A stretch of 64,000 bases of DNA. Source: an uncultured Clostridium sp. (GTDB taxonomy: Bacteria > Bacillota > Clostridia > TANB77 > CAG-508). This document shows, in pieces, positions 9,901 through 19,586 of this stretch. Position 1 is the first letter of the stretch; every line of letters starts with the position of its first letter. Position numbers and translations under genes: made by a program. The notes beneath the pieces are model-generated. The model searched no databases. It saw nothing but the letters and a program-made list of their open reading frames with translations, and was not told where the DNA came from. The stretch spans positions 15,455 through 79,454 of the forward strand of contig USRT01000008.1 of the NCBI GenBank assembly GCA_900557195.1. Direction: 5' to 3'.

Positions 9901-10443
9901 ATGGAAGAGTTTTTTGATGTATTAAATGAAAAAGGAGAATACATAGGTAAAGTAGAAACAAGAGAAAAGTGTCATACAGAAGGACTGTGGCATAAAGCAG
10001 TTGCAATGTTTATAATAAATTCAAAAGGGCAAGTATTATTACAAAAAAGAAGTGCAAACAAAAAAATGTGGCCAAATATGTGGGATATAACAGCAGGAGG
10101 GCATGTACTTGCAGGTGAATTTGGTTTTCAATCAATTATTAGAGAAGCAGAAGAAGAATTAGGAATAACTTTAAATAAAAATGATATAACTTTTGTAGGC
10201 TCTTCTATCTCAACAAATGTACAAGGAGATATTGTAAACAATCATTTTAATGAGTTTTATATTGTAAATAAAGATATAGATGAAACAACATTAAAATTAC
10301 AGGAGGAAGAAGTTTCAGAGGTTAAATGGATTGATAAAAATGAAATCATAGAAAAAATAAAAGATAATTGTAATGGAATAACAGCTAAAGAAGGATGCTG
10401 GGAATATTTAGTTAAATATTATGATTGGAAAGAAAATCAGTAA
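9901..10443 (+). CDS. Nudix hydrolase
   Basis: A 180-residue enzyme with an intact Nudix box: GHVLAG-E-FGFQSII-REAEEELGI (residues about 65-87), which fits Gx5Ex7REUxEExGU. The start ATG 9901 is chosen because GGAGGAG lies at 9883-9890; the in-frame ATG at 9865 has no ribosome site. The upstream part (DVLNEKGEYIGKVETREKCHTEGLWHKAV) is like the IDI/YfcD-type Nudix subgroup, which hydrolyses or isomerises diphosphate substrates; the precise substrate cannot be told. It has its own promoter. Confidence 0.88.
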   Translation: MEEFFDVLNEKGEYIGKVETREKCHTEGLWHKAVAMFIINSKGQVLLQKRSANKKMWPNMWDITAGGHVLAGEFGFQSIIREAEEELGITLNKNDITFVGSSISTNVQGDIVNNHFNEFYIVNKDIDETTLKLQEEEVSEVKWIDKNEIIEKIKDNCNGITAKEGCWEYLVKYYDWKENQ

Positions 10444-10594
10444 AAAGCAAAAAGAGGTAAATTAATGTGTTACTAGTTAATGGATAATATCTATAGTCTG
10501 ATGAAAATGTATAATACAAAACCATTATAACGAGTAATCTTAAGACTACTCGTAAATGTGAATTAAAGTATGCAAAAAAATAAAAAAGTTATAA

Positions 10595-10628
10595 AACATA
10601 ATGGAAATAATTTCTATTATGTTTTTTT
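10595..10628 (+). terminator. Hairpin with T-run after the Nudix gene
   Basis: AACATAAT (10595-10602) pairs with ATTATGTT (10616-10623) followed by a T-run to 10628. The wider 10444-10741 gap also has a hairpin ACGAGTA/TACTCGT near 10530-10552; no gene is visible in it. Confidence 0.55.
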
Positions 10629-10741
10629 ATGTTTTTACAACTAAAAATTAATAAGAAAAAATTGTAAAAATAATTAATACATAATAAATTTAAAAATTAA
10701 TCATACTAGAAATATAAAACAAAAAAAGGAGGATTTTTTTA

Positions 10742-11790
10742 ATGAAAAAATTAATTAGTATTTTTACCATATTAACAGTAATGGCATTACTTATTTTTTC
10801 AGGCAATAGTTATGCGCAAAGCTTAGATTCTATTAATGTACAAGTTGATAAACAAACAATAAATCCATCACAAGAAGTAAAATTAACAATTGCATTTGGG
10901 CAAGATTTAGGAGCATATACATTCAAAATTTCTTACGATAATAATATCTTTGAATATGTTGAAGCAGAAGGAGGAACAGCAAATAATACAGGTGATAAAG
11001 TAATAGTAACTTTTTATGATACATCAGGAGGAACAAGTCCAAGAAACAATATGAGTATTACTTTTAAGGCAAAAGCAAATATTACTACATCAAATCCAAC
11101 TGAGTTTATGGTTACAGGAGAAGGGCTAGCAAATGCAGATGCAAGTGTTTCTTTTGATGATATTACTGTACCAATTGTTAAAAACGTTACAGTAGAGCCA
11201 GTATATGTAGATTATTCTTTTAAATTAGAAAATGTGGGAGATATTATAAAACAAGAAGAGAAGCAGATGACACTTTCTTATTTTTCTTCAATGGGGCGTT
11301 ATTATGAACATGCAAGATTAGTAGCAGAAGCAGTAACTCCAGGAAATGCTACTGTAAAGCTATTAGCAATAGATAGCAACCGGACTTGAACATGATATTA
11401 TTCGGGAGTGGATTCGGAGATGCACAAGGTTATAAAATAGGAGGAAAAGATGTTTCTCAAGTGCTACAAACAAGAGCAGTTTTTAGTGATGCAGGAGATT
11501 ATACAATAACTTTAAAATTAATAGATAGGGATAATTCAGATGCAGTGATTGCTGAAAAAACTTTTGGATTTACTGCTGTAGAAACTACATCTCAAGTAGT
11601 TCCACCAACAAATACACCTGAAAATACTGAAACTCAAGTTCCTGGTAATACAGATGAGACAAATAAAGAAGAAGTTAAACAAGAAATGCCTAGTAAATTA
11701 CCTAAAACAGGTGGAAATATATATATTCCAGTTGTTCTAGCTTTAATAGTACTTGGTGGGGGATATGCTTTTTACAATAAAAAGAAGTAA
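10742..11790 (+). CDS. LPXTG-anchored cohesin-like surface protein, two CGG +1 shifts
   Basis: An N-terminal signal peptide (residues 1-26, ending SYAQ) is followed by a cohesin-like beta-sandwich (about 28-150: AFGQDLGAYTFKISYDNNIFEYV, then VTFYDTSGGTS). A second beta-rich domain and a Pro/Thr/Glu-rich linker end in LPKTGG, a membrane helix and KKK: the sortase sorting signal. CGG at 11381 and, 22 bases on, CGG at 11403 are both in frame. Skipping both C gives ...AIDSN-GLEHDII-GSGFGDAQG... and 348 residues. With no shift, translation stops at TGA 11387-11389 and the anchor is lost. A nearby out-of-frame CGG (11415, TTC GGA) is silent. The next gene is a sortase and the one after carries a dockerin, so the protein may be a small wall-linked scaffold. 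Confidence 0.85.
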
Positions 11791-11796
11791 GTATAA

Positions 11797-11832
11797 TAAG
11801 ATGGTTTAATTACTTTTAAACTGTCTTATTAC
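11797..11832 (+). terminator. Hairpin between surface protein and sortase
   Basis: AATAAGATGGTTTAA pairs with a nearly complementary segment ending GTCTTATT. There is no clean T-run after it, so it may only reduce downstream expression or protect the upstream mRNA. Confidence 0.4.
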
Positions 11833-11850
11833 ATATGTGAGGAGATACTA

Positions 11851-12522
11851 ATGAAAAAGAGAATGATTGTTAATTGTTTTTTTATAGGAGCAGTTTTGGT
11901 TATTATTTTATGGTTAGTAGTTCAAAGTATTAGGGATAGTAAATTAGAAAGAAATAATGTACAGAAATTTTCTGAATATGATTCTCAAAGTTTAGATACA
12001 ACTTATAATCAAGATAGTAAAGAAAAACAAGAAAATTTAAATAATGAAGTGATAAAAAAAGAATATCCAAAAGAAGAAATTATAACAAAATACAAGGAAT
12101 ATGATGTAGCAGCAAAATTGGAAATTCCTGCAATTAATTTAGAAACTTATATATTAGAAACATGCACAGAAAACTCTTTAAATAAATCTGTTGCAAAATT
12201 TTGGGGAGCAGACCCAAATGAAATAGGAAATCTATGTATTGCAGGACATAATGCTCCAAGAAATACAAATATGTTCTACAATTTGAAAAAATTAAAAATA
12301 GGGAATACTCTTACAATTTCTGATAATACTATAGGTAGAATAGAATATGAGATTTATAACATTTACAATGTTTTTCCAGAAGATGTAAGCCCTCTATCAC
12401 AAGAAACAAATGGCAAAAGAGAAGTAACACTAATCACATGTACAAATGATTCAAAACAAAGAACAATCATTAAAGCGAAAGAACAAAAATCACCTGTTCA
12501 AAGAAAAGAGGATACAATATGA
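11851..12522 (+). CDS. Sortase (class D-like)
   Basis: A 223-residue transpeptidase with an N-terminal membrane anchor (about 7-26), a charged spacer and a sortase fold. The catalytic His is in CIAGHNA, the Cys in TLITCTND and the Arg in KQRTII a few residues later, the standard His-Cys-Arg set. It would cut LPKTG of the neighbouring surface protein between Thr and Gly and link it to peptidoglycan. ATG 11851 has GAGGAGAT upstream. The last four bases overlap the start of the next gene (ATGA-type), implying co-translation. Confidence 0.88.
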   Translation: MKKRMIVNCFFIGAVLVIILWLVVQSIRDSKLERNNVQKFSEYDSQSLDTTYNQDSKEKQENLNNEVIKKEYPKEEIITKYKEYDVAAKLEIPAINLETYILETCTENSLNKSVAKFWGADPNEIGNLCIAGHNAPRNTNMFYNLKKLKIGNTLTISDNTIGRIEYEIYNIYNVFPEDVSPLSQETNGKREVTLITCTNDSKQRTIIKAKEQKSPVQRKEDTI

Positions 12523-14774
12523 AAAAAACGAAAAAGTATATCTTACTATGTATTTTAATTCTACTCCTATCATTACTATTATTTGCACTTTTAAAAGTAG
12601 ATGCATCAAACAAATTAGATGGAATAGAAAACTTTCCAACAAGTTATCAGCCATATTTAAGAGAACTTGCAAAAAAACACCCAAATTGGAAATTTAAAGC
12701 TCTATATACAAACTTAGACTGGACTTATGTTATAAACGGGGAAAATATATATGGAAAAAATCTAGTTCCTAAAAATTATTCCGATAGTTGGAAAAATACT
12801 ACTCCAGGTCAATATAATGTAGAGATTGATGCAGGCTTCGTAGATAGTTCAAGACAATCAATAGAATACTGTATGGATCCTAGAAATTTTTTAAATGAAG
12901 TTCGCATTTTTCAATTTGAAGCTTTATCTTATGAAGCACATACTAATAATTTAGATGGAATCGAAAAAATACTATATGGAACAGAATTTTATAATACAAA
13001 AGTTTCATATCTTGACAGTAATGGAAATACTATTAATATGAATGAAAGATATTCTGATTTAATTTTAAGAGGAGGACAAACATCAAGTGTTAGTCCTTAT
13101 CACTTAGCATCTCGTATTAAACAAGAAGTAGGACCTTTTTTATCACATAGTTCAATTAGTGGAAATGTAGAAGGTTTTAAAGGATTATATAACTTTTATA
13201 ATATAGGTGCTACAAGTTCCCCAGAGCCAATGGGAGCAATAAAAAATGGCCTTAGGTATGCACGAGATGGAAAAGGTGCAAGTGAGGAGGTAAAAAGTAA
13301 ATATTTAATTCCATGGAATAATAAAGAAAAATCGATTACTGGTGGAGGTATTTTTATTGGCTCTAGCTATATTAATGTAGGACAAAATACAATTTATTTA
13401 CAAAAATTTGATGTAAATGATGATAGAAATGGTAATTTATTTACACATCAATATATGACAAACGTATTAGCACCTTATAGTGAATCAAGGTCTACTTATA
13501 ATGGTTATCAAAAAAGTGCATTGTTAGATACATCTATGACTTTTATTATTCCTGTTTATAACAATATGCCAAGCATTCCTATGCAAAGTCCAGATATTAA
13601 TACCAATGATTTTACGCAAGATAATACTAAAGTTTATTGTAATGCTACTAATGTAAATATAAGAACAGGACCATCTACTTCTTATGAAATTATTACATCT
13701 GTAAATAAACAAGATAAAATGACTAGAATTGCAAAAGGAAAACAATCAGGAGAAAGATGGGATAAAGTAATATTAGAAAATGGAATTATAGGATATATTT
13801 TTAAAAACTATGTAACAGAAATGCCACCAGTTCAAATAGAAAGAATTGATGTTAATATAGATAATACCACTATTCAAAAAGGCGAGAGGAAAAAGTTACA
13901 AGTAACGATTTATCCACAAGAAGCAAATAGCCATAAAGTGCAATATATTTCAAGTAATCCAAATGTTGCAACTGTTGATAATGAAGGAAATATTACAGCA
14001 ATCCGTTCTGGGAAAGCAACCATTACTGTTAAAGCAGAAGAAAATAACGTACAAAATCAAATTGAAATAACAGTATATAGTAAAGTAACAAATATTATAT
14101 TAGACCAGAAAGAAATTTATATGCAAGTAGGAGATACTTTCCAAATTAATGCAGGGCTGGAGCCAGAAGATGCAAATGATAAATCTATTTTATATAGTAG
14201 TACTGATAGTGATGTAGCAGTTATTACAGAAAATGGAATTATTACAGCAAAAAAAGAAGGAAGCACAAACTTAATAGCAAGTTCAAGAGAAAATCCAAAT
14301 ATTCTGGCAGAATGTAAATTATATGTAGTAAGGAAAATGGATGATTCAGAAATTTCTTTTGAAACTCCACTAAAAGTAAATAGTTTGGAAATTAGTGGAA
14401 TAGAATATGATAATAACAAAGTTTCAGATATAAAAGAAAAAATTAAAACAGATTTGGAAATCCAAATTGTAAATTATAAAAATGAAATATTGCAAGAAAA
14501 AGACCCTGTTGGTACAGGAAGCAAAATACTTGTTAAAGAAGATGGAAAATTATTAAGAAAATATCAAATAATTGTATATGGAGATGCAAATGGAGATGGA
14601 AAAATAAATAGTGTTGATTTACTAGTGATTCAAAGACACATTTTAGAGATAGAACCATTAGAAGAAATATTTAGAAAAGCAAGCAATATAAATAAAAATG
14701 GTAAAAAGCCAACGTCTATTGACTTGTTATTAATACAAAGACATATTTTGGATTTACAATTAATAGAGCAATGA
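12519..14774 (+). CDS. Dockerin-bearing N-acetylglucosaminidase-type wall hydrolase
   Basis: A 751-residue secreted protein. Order: signal anchor (1-30); a glucosaminidase-type catalytic region (about 35-330, with LNEVRIFQFEALSYE, SPYHLASRIKQEVG and FKGLYNFYNIGATS, typical of LytB/GH73-like enzymes with a catalytic Glu after SRIKQE); a bacterial SH3 domain (about 368-430, VNIRTGPSTSYEII); two Big_2 immunoglobulin-like domains (about 438-525 and 527-608); and a C-terminal dockerin (about 687-751) with one good calcium loop GDANGDGKINSVDLLVIQRH and a second, degenerate one. Dockerins bind cohesins, and two cohesin-like proteins flank this gene. There is no in-frame CGG (12737 is AAC GGG). Likely role: remodelling of peptidoglycan while held at the surface. 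Confidence 0.88.
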   Translation: MKKTKKYILLCILILLLSLLLFALLKVDASNKLDGIENFPTSYQPYLRELAKKHPNWKFKALYTNLDWTYVINGENIYGKNLVPKNYSDSWKNTTPGQYNVEIDAGFVDSSRQSIEYCMDPRNFLNEVRIFQFEALSYEAHTNNLDGIEKILYGTEFYNTKVSYLDSNGNTINMNERYSDLILRGGQTSSVSPYHLASRIKQEVGPFLSHSSISGNVEGFKGLYNFYNIGATSSPEPMGAIKNGLRYARDGKGASEEVKSKYLIPWNNKEKSITGGGIFIGSSYINVGQNTIYLQKFDVNDDRNGNLFTHQYMTNVLAPYSESRSTYNGYQKSALLDTSMTFIIPVYNNMPSIPMQSPDINTNDFTQDNTKVYCNATNVNIRTGPSTSYEIITSVNKQDKMTRIAKGKQSGERWDKVILENGIIGYIFKNYVTEMPPVQIERIDVNIDNTTIQKGERKKLQVTIYPQEANSHKVQYISSNPNVATVDNEGNITAIRSGKATITVKAEENNVQNQIEITVYSKVTNIILDQKEIYMQVGDTFQINAGLEPEDANDKSILYSSTDSDVAVITENGIITAKKEGSTNLIASSRENPNILAECKLYVVRKMDDSEISFETPLKVNSLEISGIEYDNNKVSDIKEKIKTDLEIQIVNYKNEILQEKDPVGTGSKILVKEDGKLLRKYQIIVYGDANGDGKINSVDLLVIQRHILEIEPLEEIFRKASNINKNGKKPTSIDLLLIQRHILDLQLIEQ

Positions 14775-14775
14775 A

Positions 14776-14815
14776 CACCCCAGAGTGAACATGTGGGACA
14801 GAGATAAATGTTCGT
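14776..14815. repeat. REP-like GAAC...GTTC repeat unit (left)
   Basis: GAACA...TGAACATGTGGGACAGAG...AAATGTTC resembles units at 15079-15107 (GAACATTGGGGACGGGG...TGTTC) and 15159-15176 (GAACATTAGGGACAGGG). Such GGGGAC/GGGACA palindromic repeats are common near single-strand transposases of the REP-associated type, none of which is seen here. Confidence 0.5.
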
Positions 14816-14833
14816 TTATTAACAAAATAGTAG

Positions 14834-15060
14834 TATGTTACAATTATTTTATTTAGGAGATAATGTTACCGCCTAGCTAAGTGTTATATATATTTTTTAA
14901 ACCAATCTTGAAGCGTGGCAGGCGAGTGGTAGGAATTACTTTTATACCACGCAGTTTTTGTAGAGGTGGGTTATAGTATATACCATCGGCGATTGGTTTA
15001 AAAAATATATATAACACTTAGCTAGGCTGGTATGAGCTTTATTAAGTAAATTATTTATAA
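14834..15060 (+). repeat. Palindromic repeat element R1, copy C
   Basis: The left arm GCCTAGCTAAGTGTTATATA pairs with TATATAACACTTAGCTAGGC (about 15008-15027). The core contains CTTGAAGCGTGG, TACCACGCAG and TACCATCGGCGATTGG as in the other copies. The outer flank TTACAATTATTTTATTTAGG matches the start of copy A. Confidence 0.8.
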
Positions 15061-15078
15061 AGGGTATATATATAAATA

Positions 15079-15176
15079 GAACATTGGGGACGGGGTTAAA
15101 TGTTCATTTTAAAGAACATTTAAGAACGTTACAGAGCTAGTTATAAGATTTATTTATTGAACATTAGGGACAGGGA
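15079..15176. repeat. Two further REP-like units upstream of 15188 gene
   Basis: Two GAACATTRGGGACRGGG motifs, the first with an inverted GTTC partner. The second supplies the GGGAG that probably serves as ribosome binding site for the TTG start at 15188. Confidence 0.45.
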
Positions 15177-15187
15177 GTTGGATTAAA

Positions 15188-16457
15188 TTGAAAAGGAAAT
15201 TAATTTGTTTATTTATATTATTATTAATTGTTAGTTCTTATCTTAAGTTTAGTTATGCATCAGAAATAGGGAAAGTTTATATAGAAACTAACAAAGAAAT
15301 AATAGAAAAAGGGGAAGAAATAGAAATTACTGTGAATTTAAAAGATGCTAGAACAACTGCATTTAGTTTTTCACTTTATTTTGATGATACAAAATTAGAA
15401 TATATATCTAATTTAGAAAACACTAATGTAATAGATAATTGTATTATTTTTGTCTGGCATGATGTAAGTGGTGGAAGCGGAGCAAAAGATGGTGAACTTG
15501 CAAAATTTAAGTTTAGAGCAAAAGAAAGTGGAACTGCAAATTTTACTATAGAAGGAGAATTTTTTGACAATATTGGTAGTTTAATAGAGACTAGTTTTGA
15601 AGCAAAACAAATTCAAATAGGAAAAGAAGAAAATATTTTAAAGATGCAGTTACAAGAGGAACTAGGTACAGATTCTACAAGCAGTAATGTAAGTTTAAAA
15701 AGCTTAAGATTAGATACCCAAGGAATTACACCAAATTTCGAAAAAGACATTTATGAATATTATTTAACAATTCCAAATAATATCAGAGATATAGAAGTAT
15801 TAGCTGTTTCCGAAAATCCTAATGCTGATGTAGAAATAGGAGGAAATACAGATTTAAAAGAAGGATTAAATGTTATAAATATTATAGTAACTTCAGAAGA
15901 TAAAACTGCCCAGAAAATTTATACTATTCAAGTTACCAAAACTGCAAATATAGAACTTGCAAATAATAATTTAGAAATATTAGCCATAGAAAATACACTA
16001 TTATATCCTCCTTTTGATATGGTAAATACAAATTATAAAGCAGAAATATCTAGCAAATTAGATAGTATTAATATACTTGCTATTCCGCAAAATGAGAGTG
16101 GAGTAGTTAAGATTAATGGAAATAGTAACTTAAAACAAGGAAATAATTTAATAACTATTGAAGTAACAGCTCCAAATCGGTTTTAGTAAAAAGACATATA
16201 ATGTCCAAGTATATAAAAGAAATGAAGAAGAAGAGAATAAATTTGTAGAAGAACAAAGTAAATTACAGGAAAAATTAGAAGATGCATATGAGATAGAAAA
16301 ATTAAATAATAATGAGAGTAGAAATGAAGAAAAGCCAAAACTAGAAGAAAACAAAGAGAATAAAAATTTTATTTGGATTTGTGTAATAGTAGCTAGTATA
16401 ATAATTATATTAGGAATAAGTTTTTTGTATGTAAAATATAAAAAAATGTCTAACTAA
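15188..16457 (+). CDS. Membrane-anchored cohesin-like / cadherin-like surface protein, one CGG +1 shift
   Basis: TTG 15188 after GGGAG. Signal peptide (1-24, ends YASE), then a cohesin-like domain (about 28-145, with SFSLYFDDTKLEYIS and FVWHDVSGGSG, similar in plan to the 10742 gene), then two cadherin-like beta-sandwich repeats (about 172-255 and 260-345, each ending in a TxxYxIxV-type strand). CGG 16178-16180 interrupts the end of the second repeat; skipping C16178 gives ...TAPN-GFSKKTYNVQVYKRN, completes the strand and adds a Lys/Glu-rich linker, a membrane helix and a basic tail: 422 residues, stop TAA 16455-16457. Without the shift the protein ends at TAG 16184-16186 with no anchor. It is probably a second docking or adhesion protein for the dockerin enzyme. 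Confidence 0.82.
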
Positions 16458-16507
16458 TGAAAATAGTAACTTAAAGTATGAAAAGTAAAAAAGATAAAGT
16501 TCTTTTA

Positions 16508-16546
16508 TAGCAGATAATTGTTTAATAATTATCTGTTGCTTTTTAA
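16508..16546 (+). terminator. Rho-independent terminator
   Basis: AGCAGATAATT pairs with AATTATCTGTTGCT, followed by TTTTT. It ends the surface-protein unit. Confidence 0.7.
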
Positions 16547-16577
16547 ACTAAATATATCGAAAAACAATAAAAATATA

Positions 16578-16606
16578 TTGACAAACAAAAATAAAAAATA
16601 TATACT
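16578..16606 (+). promoter_or_regulatory. Strong sigma-A-type promoter
   Basis: TTGACA (16578-16583), 17-base spacer, TATACT (16601-16606), about 28 bases before ATG 16635 with AAAGGAGG between. Confidence 0.8.
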
Positions 16607-16634
16607 AATTCGCAATAAAGGAGGAACTTAAGTT

Positions 16635-17174
16635 ATGAAAGTTTTAGGAAAGAAGAGTCTTTCTTCAAAGGTAGAAAATGGATTAAAGGTTTTATTTGGA
16701 ATAATTACATTATTGGATATTATTGTTTTAGCAACTTACATTATAACATTATTTTTTCATCATAATACATCTTTAATAATGGAAAATTATTTATTAAAAA
16801 TAGTGCTAATTACAATAATTAGTGTAATTTTTTTATCTACAGGAATTGTTGCACTCTTTATTATTTATGAATTTATAAAGATCTTTAAAAATTTAAAAGA
16901 AAATCAGATATTTGAAAAAAATAATATAAAGTATCTAAATAAAGTTTCAATATTATCAATTGTTATGGGAATATTATATTTAATTTGTTTAATGGGAGTT
17001 AGTATTTGCTTAAGTAAATATTTATCATTTGATTTATTAAGTGATATTTTAATTAGAGTGTTAATTTTCGTTTTTTCAGTTGCATTCTTAATATTTGGAA
17101 TAGGTATTAGAATTCTAAATGAAATATATAAAAGGGCTATTGAGTATAAAGAAGAAAATGATTTTACAATTTAA
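16635..17174 (+). CDS. DUF2975-type four-helix membrane protein
   Basis: A 179-residue protein with four membrane helices (about 18-42, 54-80, 104-127, 137-160) and charged loops. The length, topology and the adjoining short HTH gene match the DUF2975 family, which in Bacillota is almost always paired with a YozG-like regulator. No enzymatic motif is seen. It is probably a membrane sensor or modulator acting with the regulator. The promoter is directly upstream. Confidence 0.7.
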   Translation: MKVLGKKSLSSKVENGLKVLFGIITLLDIIVLATYIITLFFHHNTSLIMENYLLKIVLITIISVIFLSTGIVALFIIYEFIKIFKNLKENQIFEKNNIKYLNKVSILSIVMGILYLICLMGVSICLSKYLSFDLLSDILIRVLIFVFSVAFLIFGIGIRILNEIYKRAIEYKEENDFTI

Positions 17175-17195
17175 AATAAGAAAGGAAGAGTAAGA

Positions 17196-17399
17196 ATGTC
17201 AATTATTGTTAATGTAGATGTAATGCTAGCTAAAAGAAAAATGTCTTCTGGAGAACTTGCGGAAAAAGTTGGAATTACTCCTGCTAATCTTTCTATATTA
17301 AAAACAAATAAAGCAAAAGCAATAAGATTTTCAACATTAGAAAAATTATGTGAAGTTTTAGATTGTAAGCCAGGAGACATATTAGACTATGAAAAATAA
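17196..17399 (+). CDS. Small Cro/XRE-type HTH regulator (YozG-like)
   Basis: A 67-residue protein consisting of one helix-turn-helix: MLAKRKMSSGELAEKVGITPANLSILK followed by LEKLCEVLDCKPGDILDYE, the classic ending of this subgroup. Co-transcribed with the DUF2975 gene (21-base gap, AAGGAAGAG ribosome site). It likely autoregulates this unit. CGG 17260 is out of frame (GCG GAA). Confidence 0.85.
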   Translation: MSIIVNVDVMLAKRKMSSGELAEKVGITPANLSILKTNKAKAIRFSTLEKLCEVLDCKPGDILDYEK

Positions 17400-17472
17400 T
17401 AAATATTATTTGAAAATATAAGTATAACTATTCTAATTTTCAAGATGAAGTAAGAAAGGAATAAAATTTATT

Positions 17473-19488
17473 ATGGAGATTATAGGAAGTTTTATATTAG
17501 CTGTAATTCAATCTATTTTGTTTTATGGTAAGGAAATCGGAATTTCAATGGTATTATTTTTTAGTATTGGAAATGGAATAATATATTATATACTTAATAA
17601 AAAAAATAGAATAAAAAATAAAAATGGTTTTTGGTTACTTATTCCAATAATATTATTAAGTAGTACTTATTTTATATTTGCAAATAAAATCTTTTATATA
17701 ACCAATATATTTGTTTTAATTATATTAGATATTATAATGATTGCAATAGTAACTAGTAAAAAGCAATATTTCAAAAGCAGTTTATATAATGCATTTAGAA
17801 TATTAACAGATACAGTTAAGGATTATGAAGAAGGAATAGAATTTACAAAAGAAAAGTCAAAACAATATTTTAGAGCAAATAAAAAAATAGATAAAGAAAA
17901 TGTAAAAAAAGTTGTTATTTCTTTATTGGTTGTATTTTTTATTGTAGGAATAGTTATAATCTTACTTAGTTCAGCAGATAGTGTATTTGCTAATATATTT
18001 TCTGGAATGAGAAATATATTTACCAATATAGATATGGTAAATACAATAAGTCTAATAGTAAGACTTACAATTATAGTAGTAACATTTTTTATATTTTTAA
18101 GTTTTATTTTACATATTCAGAAAGGATATGTAAATGAAGAAAATAAAATAAAAAATAATAACAATAAATATACTTTTGCAATAAAGTTACTTTTATTTAC
18201 ATTAAATATTGTATATTTAGTTTTTTGCTCTATTCAAGTAGAATCATTATTTTCTAAAGTAAATATAAATGGAACATTTGATTATGCAGACTATGCTAGG
18301 ACAGGATTTTTTCAGCTTATGTTTGTTTCATTTATAAATTTTGCAATTATAATAATATCAAACAAATATAATGAAAATAAAGAAAAGATTATTAAAATTC
18401 TAAATATATTTTTAGTTATATTTACAATTATTATAGATATATCATCAATGTATAGAATGCATATGTATGAAACAGAATATGGTTTGACGTATTTAAGAAC
18501 TTTTTCGTATATAATATTACTAACTGAAATATTAACTTTTATTCCTATCATAAAATATATTTTGAACGAAAAATTTGATTTTATAAAATGGATTTTTATA
18601 ATATGTGTATGTGTTTATTGTATAATTAATTATATGAACATAGAAAAAGTTATAATAAATAAAAATATTAATGGAAATATAAGTACAATATCTATCGATT
18701 ATGAATATATATCTAATATTGCAAGTGAAGACAGCTATAATGTATTAGAAGAAATGTTAAAAGAAGAAAAGACAAGTTCACTAGAAAAATTAGAAATAAA
18801 TAAGATTTTATTAAAACTTACAGAGAATTCTAGAGACATGAAGTGGCAGGAATTTAATATATCAAAATGGAAGATGCAAGAAAAAAACGTTAATATACAA
18901 GAATTAAAAGATAAAATTTTAAATCTAGAAAATATAGTAAAAAAAGAAAACACTAGCGAAATGACAACAAACAGACAAAAGAGTTATGTATATAAAGAAA
19001 CTATAAATGAAAATGAAGAATATTTTGTGGAGCTAGTTGATAGTGCTACTGGTATATCAAAATGGACTATAGGAAAATTAACTAATAAGGGAACAGAATA
19101 TAGTGAAATAAATACAATGTTAGTACCAGCTCCAAGTAAAATAAAATTTTTTGAAAATGGTTTAGGATTTTTAGAAAGACCAAATAATGTATATTGCGGT
19201 AAATCAGAGTTATTAATAACATACGATTCTGGAAAAACATTTAACAAAATTGAATTTCCAGATGGAGTATTTACTTTATCAGATTCCAATGGAGAAGAAT
19301 GGAGAAATTGCTATGATTATTTTTATTTACCAACAAAAGAAGATGATGGAACATTAACAGTACTTGCTTCTGGGGGTGAAGAAGGTGGATATAATCAAGG
19401 TAAAACAAGAGCTAAATATATTTCTAAGGATAATGGGCATACTTGGAAGTTTGTAGAAGAGATTTACACTAAAGATAGTTTAGTGTAA
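17473..19488 (+). CDS. Large DUF4153/DUF4173-like membrane protein with soluble C-terminal domain
   Basis: A 671-residue protein. The first 395 residues hold about ten to twelve membrane helices, with a LLSSADSVFANIF segment and an EYGLTYLRTF segment near helix nine, both resembling the DUF4153/DUF4173 group. The C-terminal 270 residues are outside the membrane: first helical and charged, then beta-rich with two Asp-box-like turns (TYDSGKTF and SKDNGHTW) as in BNR/sialidase-type propellers. It is probably cotranscribed with the DUF2975-HTH pair (73-base gap). Function unknown. CGG at 17538 and 19197 are out of frame. Confidence 0.6.
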   Translation: MEIIGSFILAVIQSILFYGKEIGISMVLFFSIGNGIIYYILNKKNRIKNKNGFWLLIPIILLSSTYFIFANKIFYITNIFVLIILDIIMIAIVTSKKQYFKSSLYNAFRILTDTVKDYEEGIEFTKEKSKQYFRANKKIDKENVKKVVISLLVVFFIVGIVIILLSSADSVFANIFSGMRNIFTNIDMVNTISLIVRLTIIVVTFFIFLSFILHIQKGYVNEENKIKNNNNKYTFAIKLLLFTLNIVYLVFCSIQVESLFSKVNINGTFDYADYARTGFFQLMFVSFINFAIIIISNKYNENKEKIIKILNIFLVIFTIIIDISSMYRMHMYETEYGLTYLRTFSYIILLTEILTFIPIIKYILNEKFDFIKWIFIICVCVYCIINYMNIEKVIINKNINGNISTISIDYEYISNIASEDSYNVLEEMLKEEKTSSLEKLEINKILLKLTENSRDMKWQEFNISKWKMQEKNVNIQELKDKILNLENIVKKENTSEMTTNRQKSYVYKETINENEEYFVELVDSATGISKWTIGKLTNKGTEYSEINTMLVPAPSKIKFFENGLGFLERPNNVYCGKSELLITYDSGKTFNKIEFPDGVFTLSDSNGEEWRNCYDYFYLPTKEDDGTLTVLASGGEEGGYNQGKTRAKYISKDNGHTWKFVEEIYTKDSLV

Positions 19489-19524
19489 CTATAGTTATTT
19501 TGAATAAACGAAATAACTAAGAAT

Positions 19525-19540
19525 CTTACAGAAATGTAAG
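19525..19540. promoter_or_regulatory. 16-base palindrome, candidate operator of the Bce-like regulator (copy 1)
   Basis: CTTACAGAAATGTAAG lies 22 bases upstream of TATAAT (19562-19567) of the regulator gene and overlaps the -35 position. Nearly the same palindrome (CTTACAAAAATGTAAG) precedes the ABC transporter at 21340. The stem plus TTCTTTTAT could also end transcription of the upstream gene. Confidence 0.55.
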
Positions 19541-19586
19541 GTTCTTTTATGTGATTTATGTTATAATAATGATGGAGGAAACAAAT

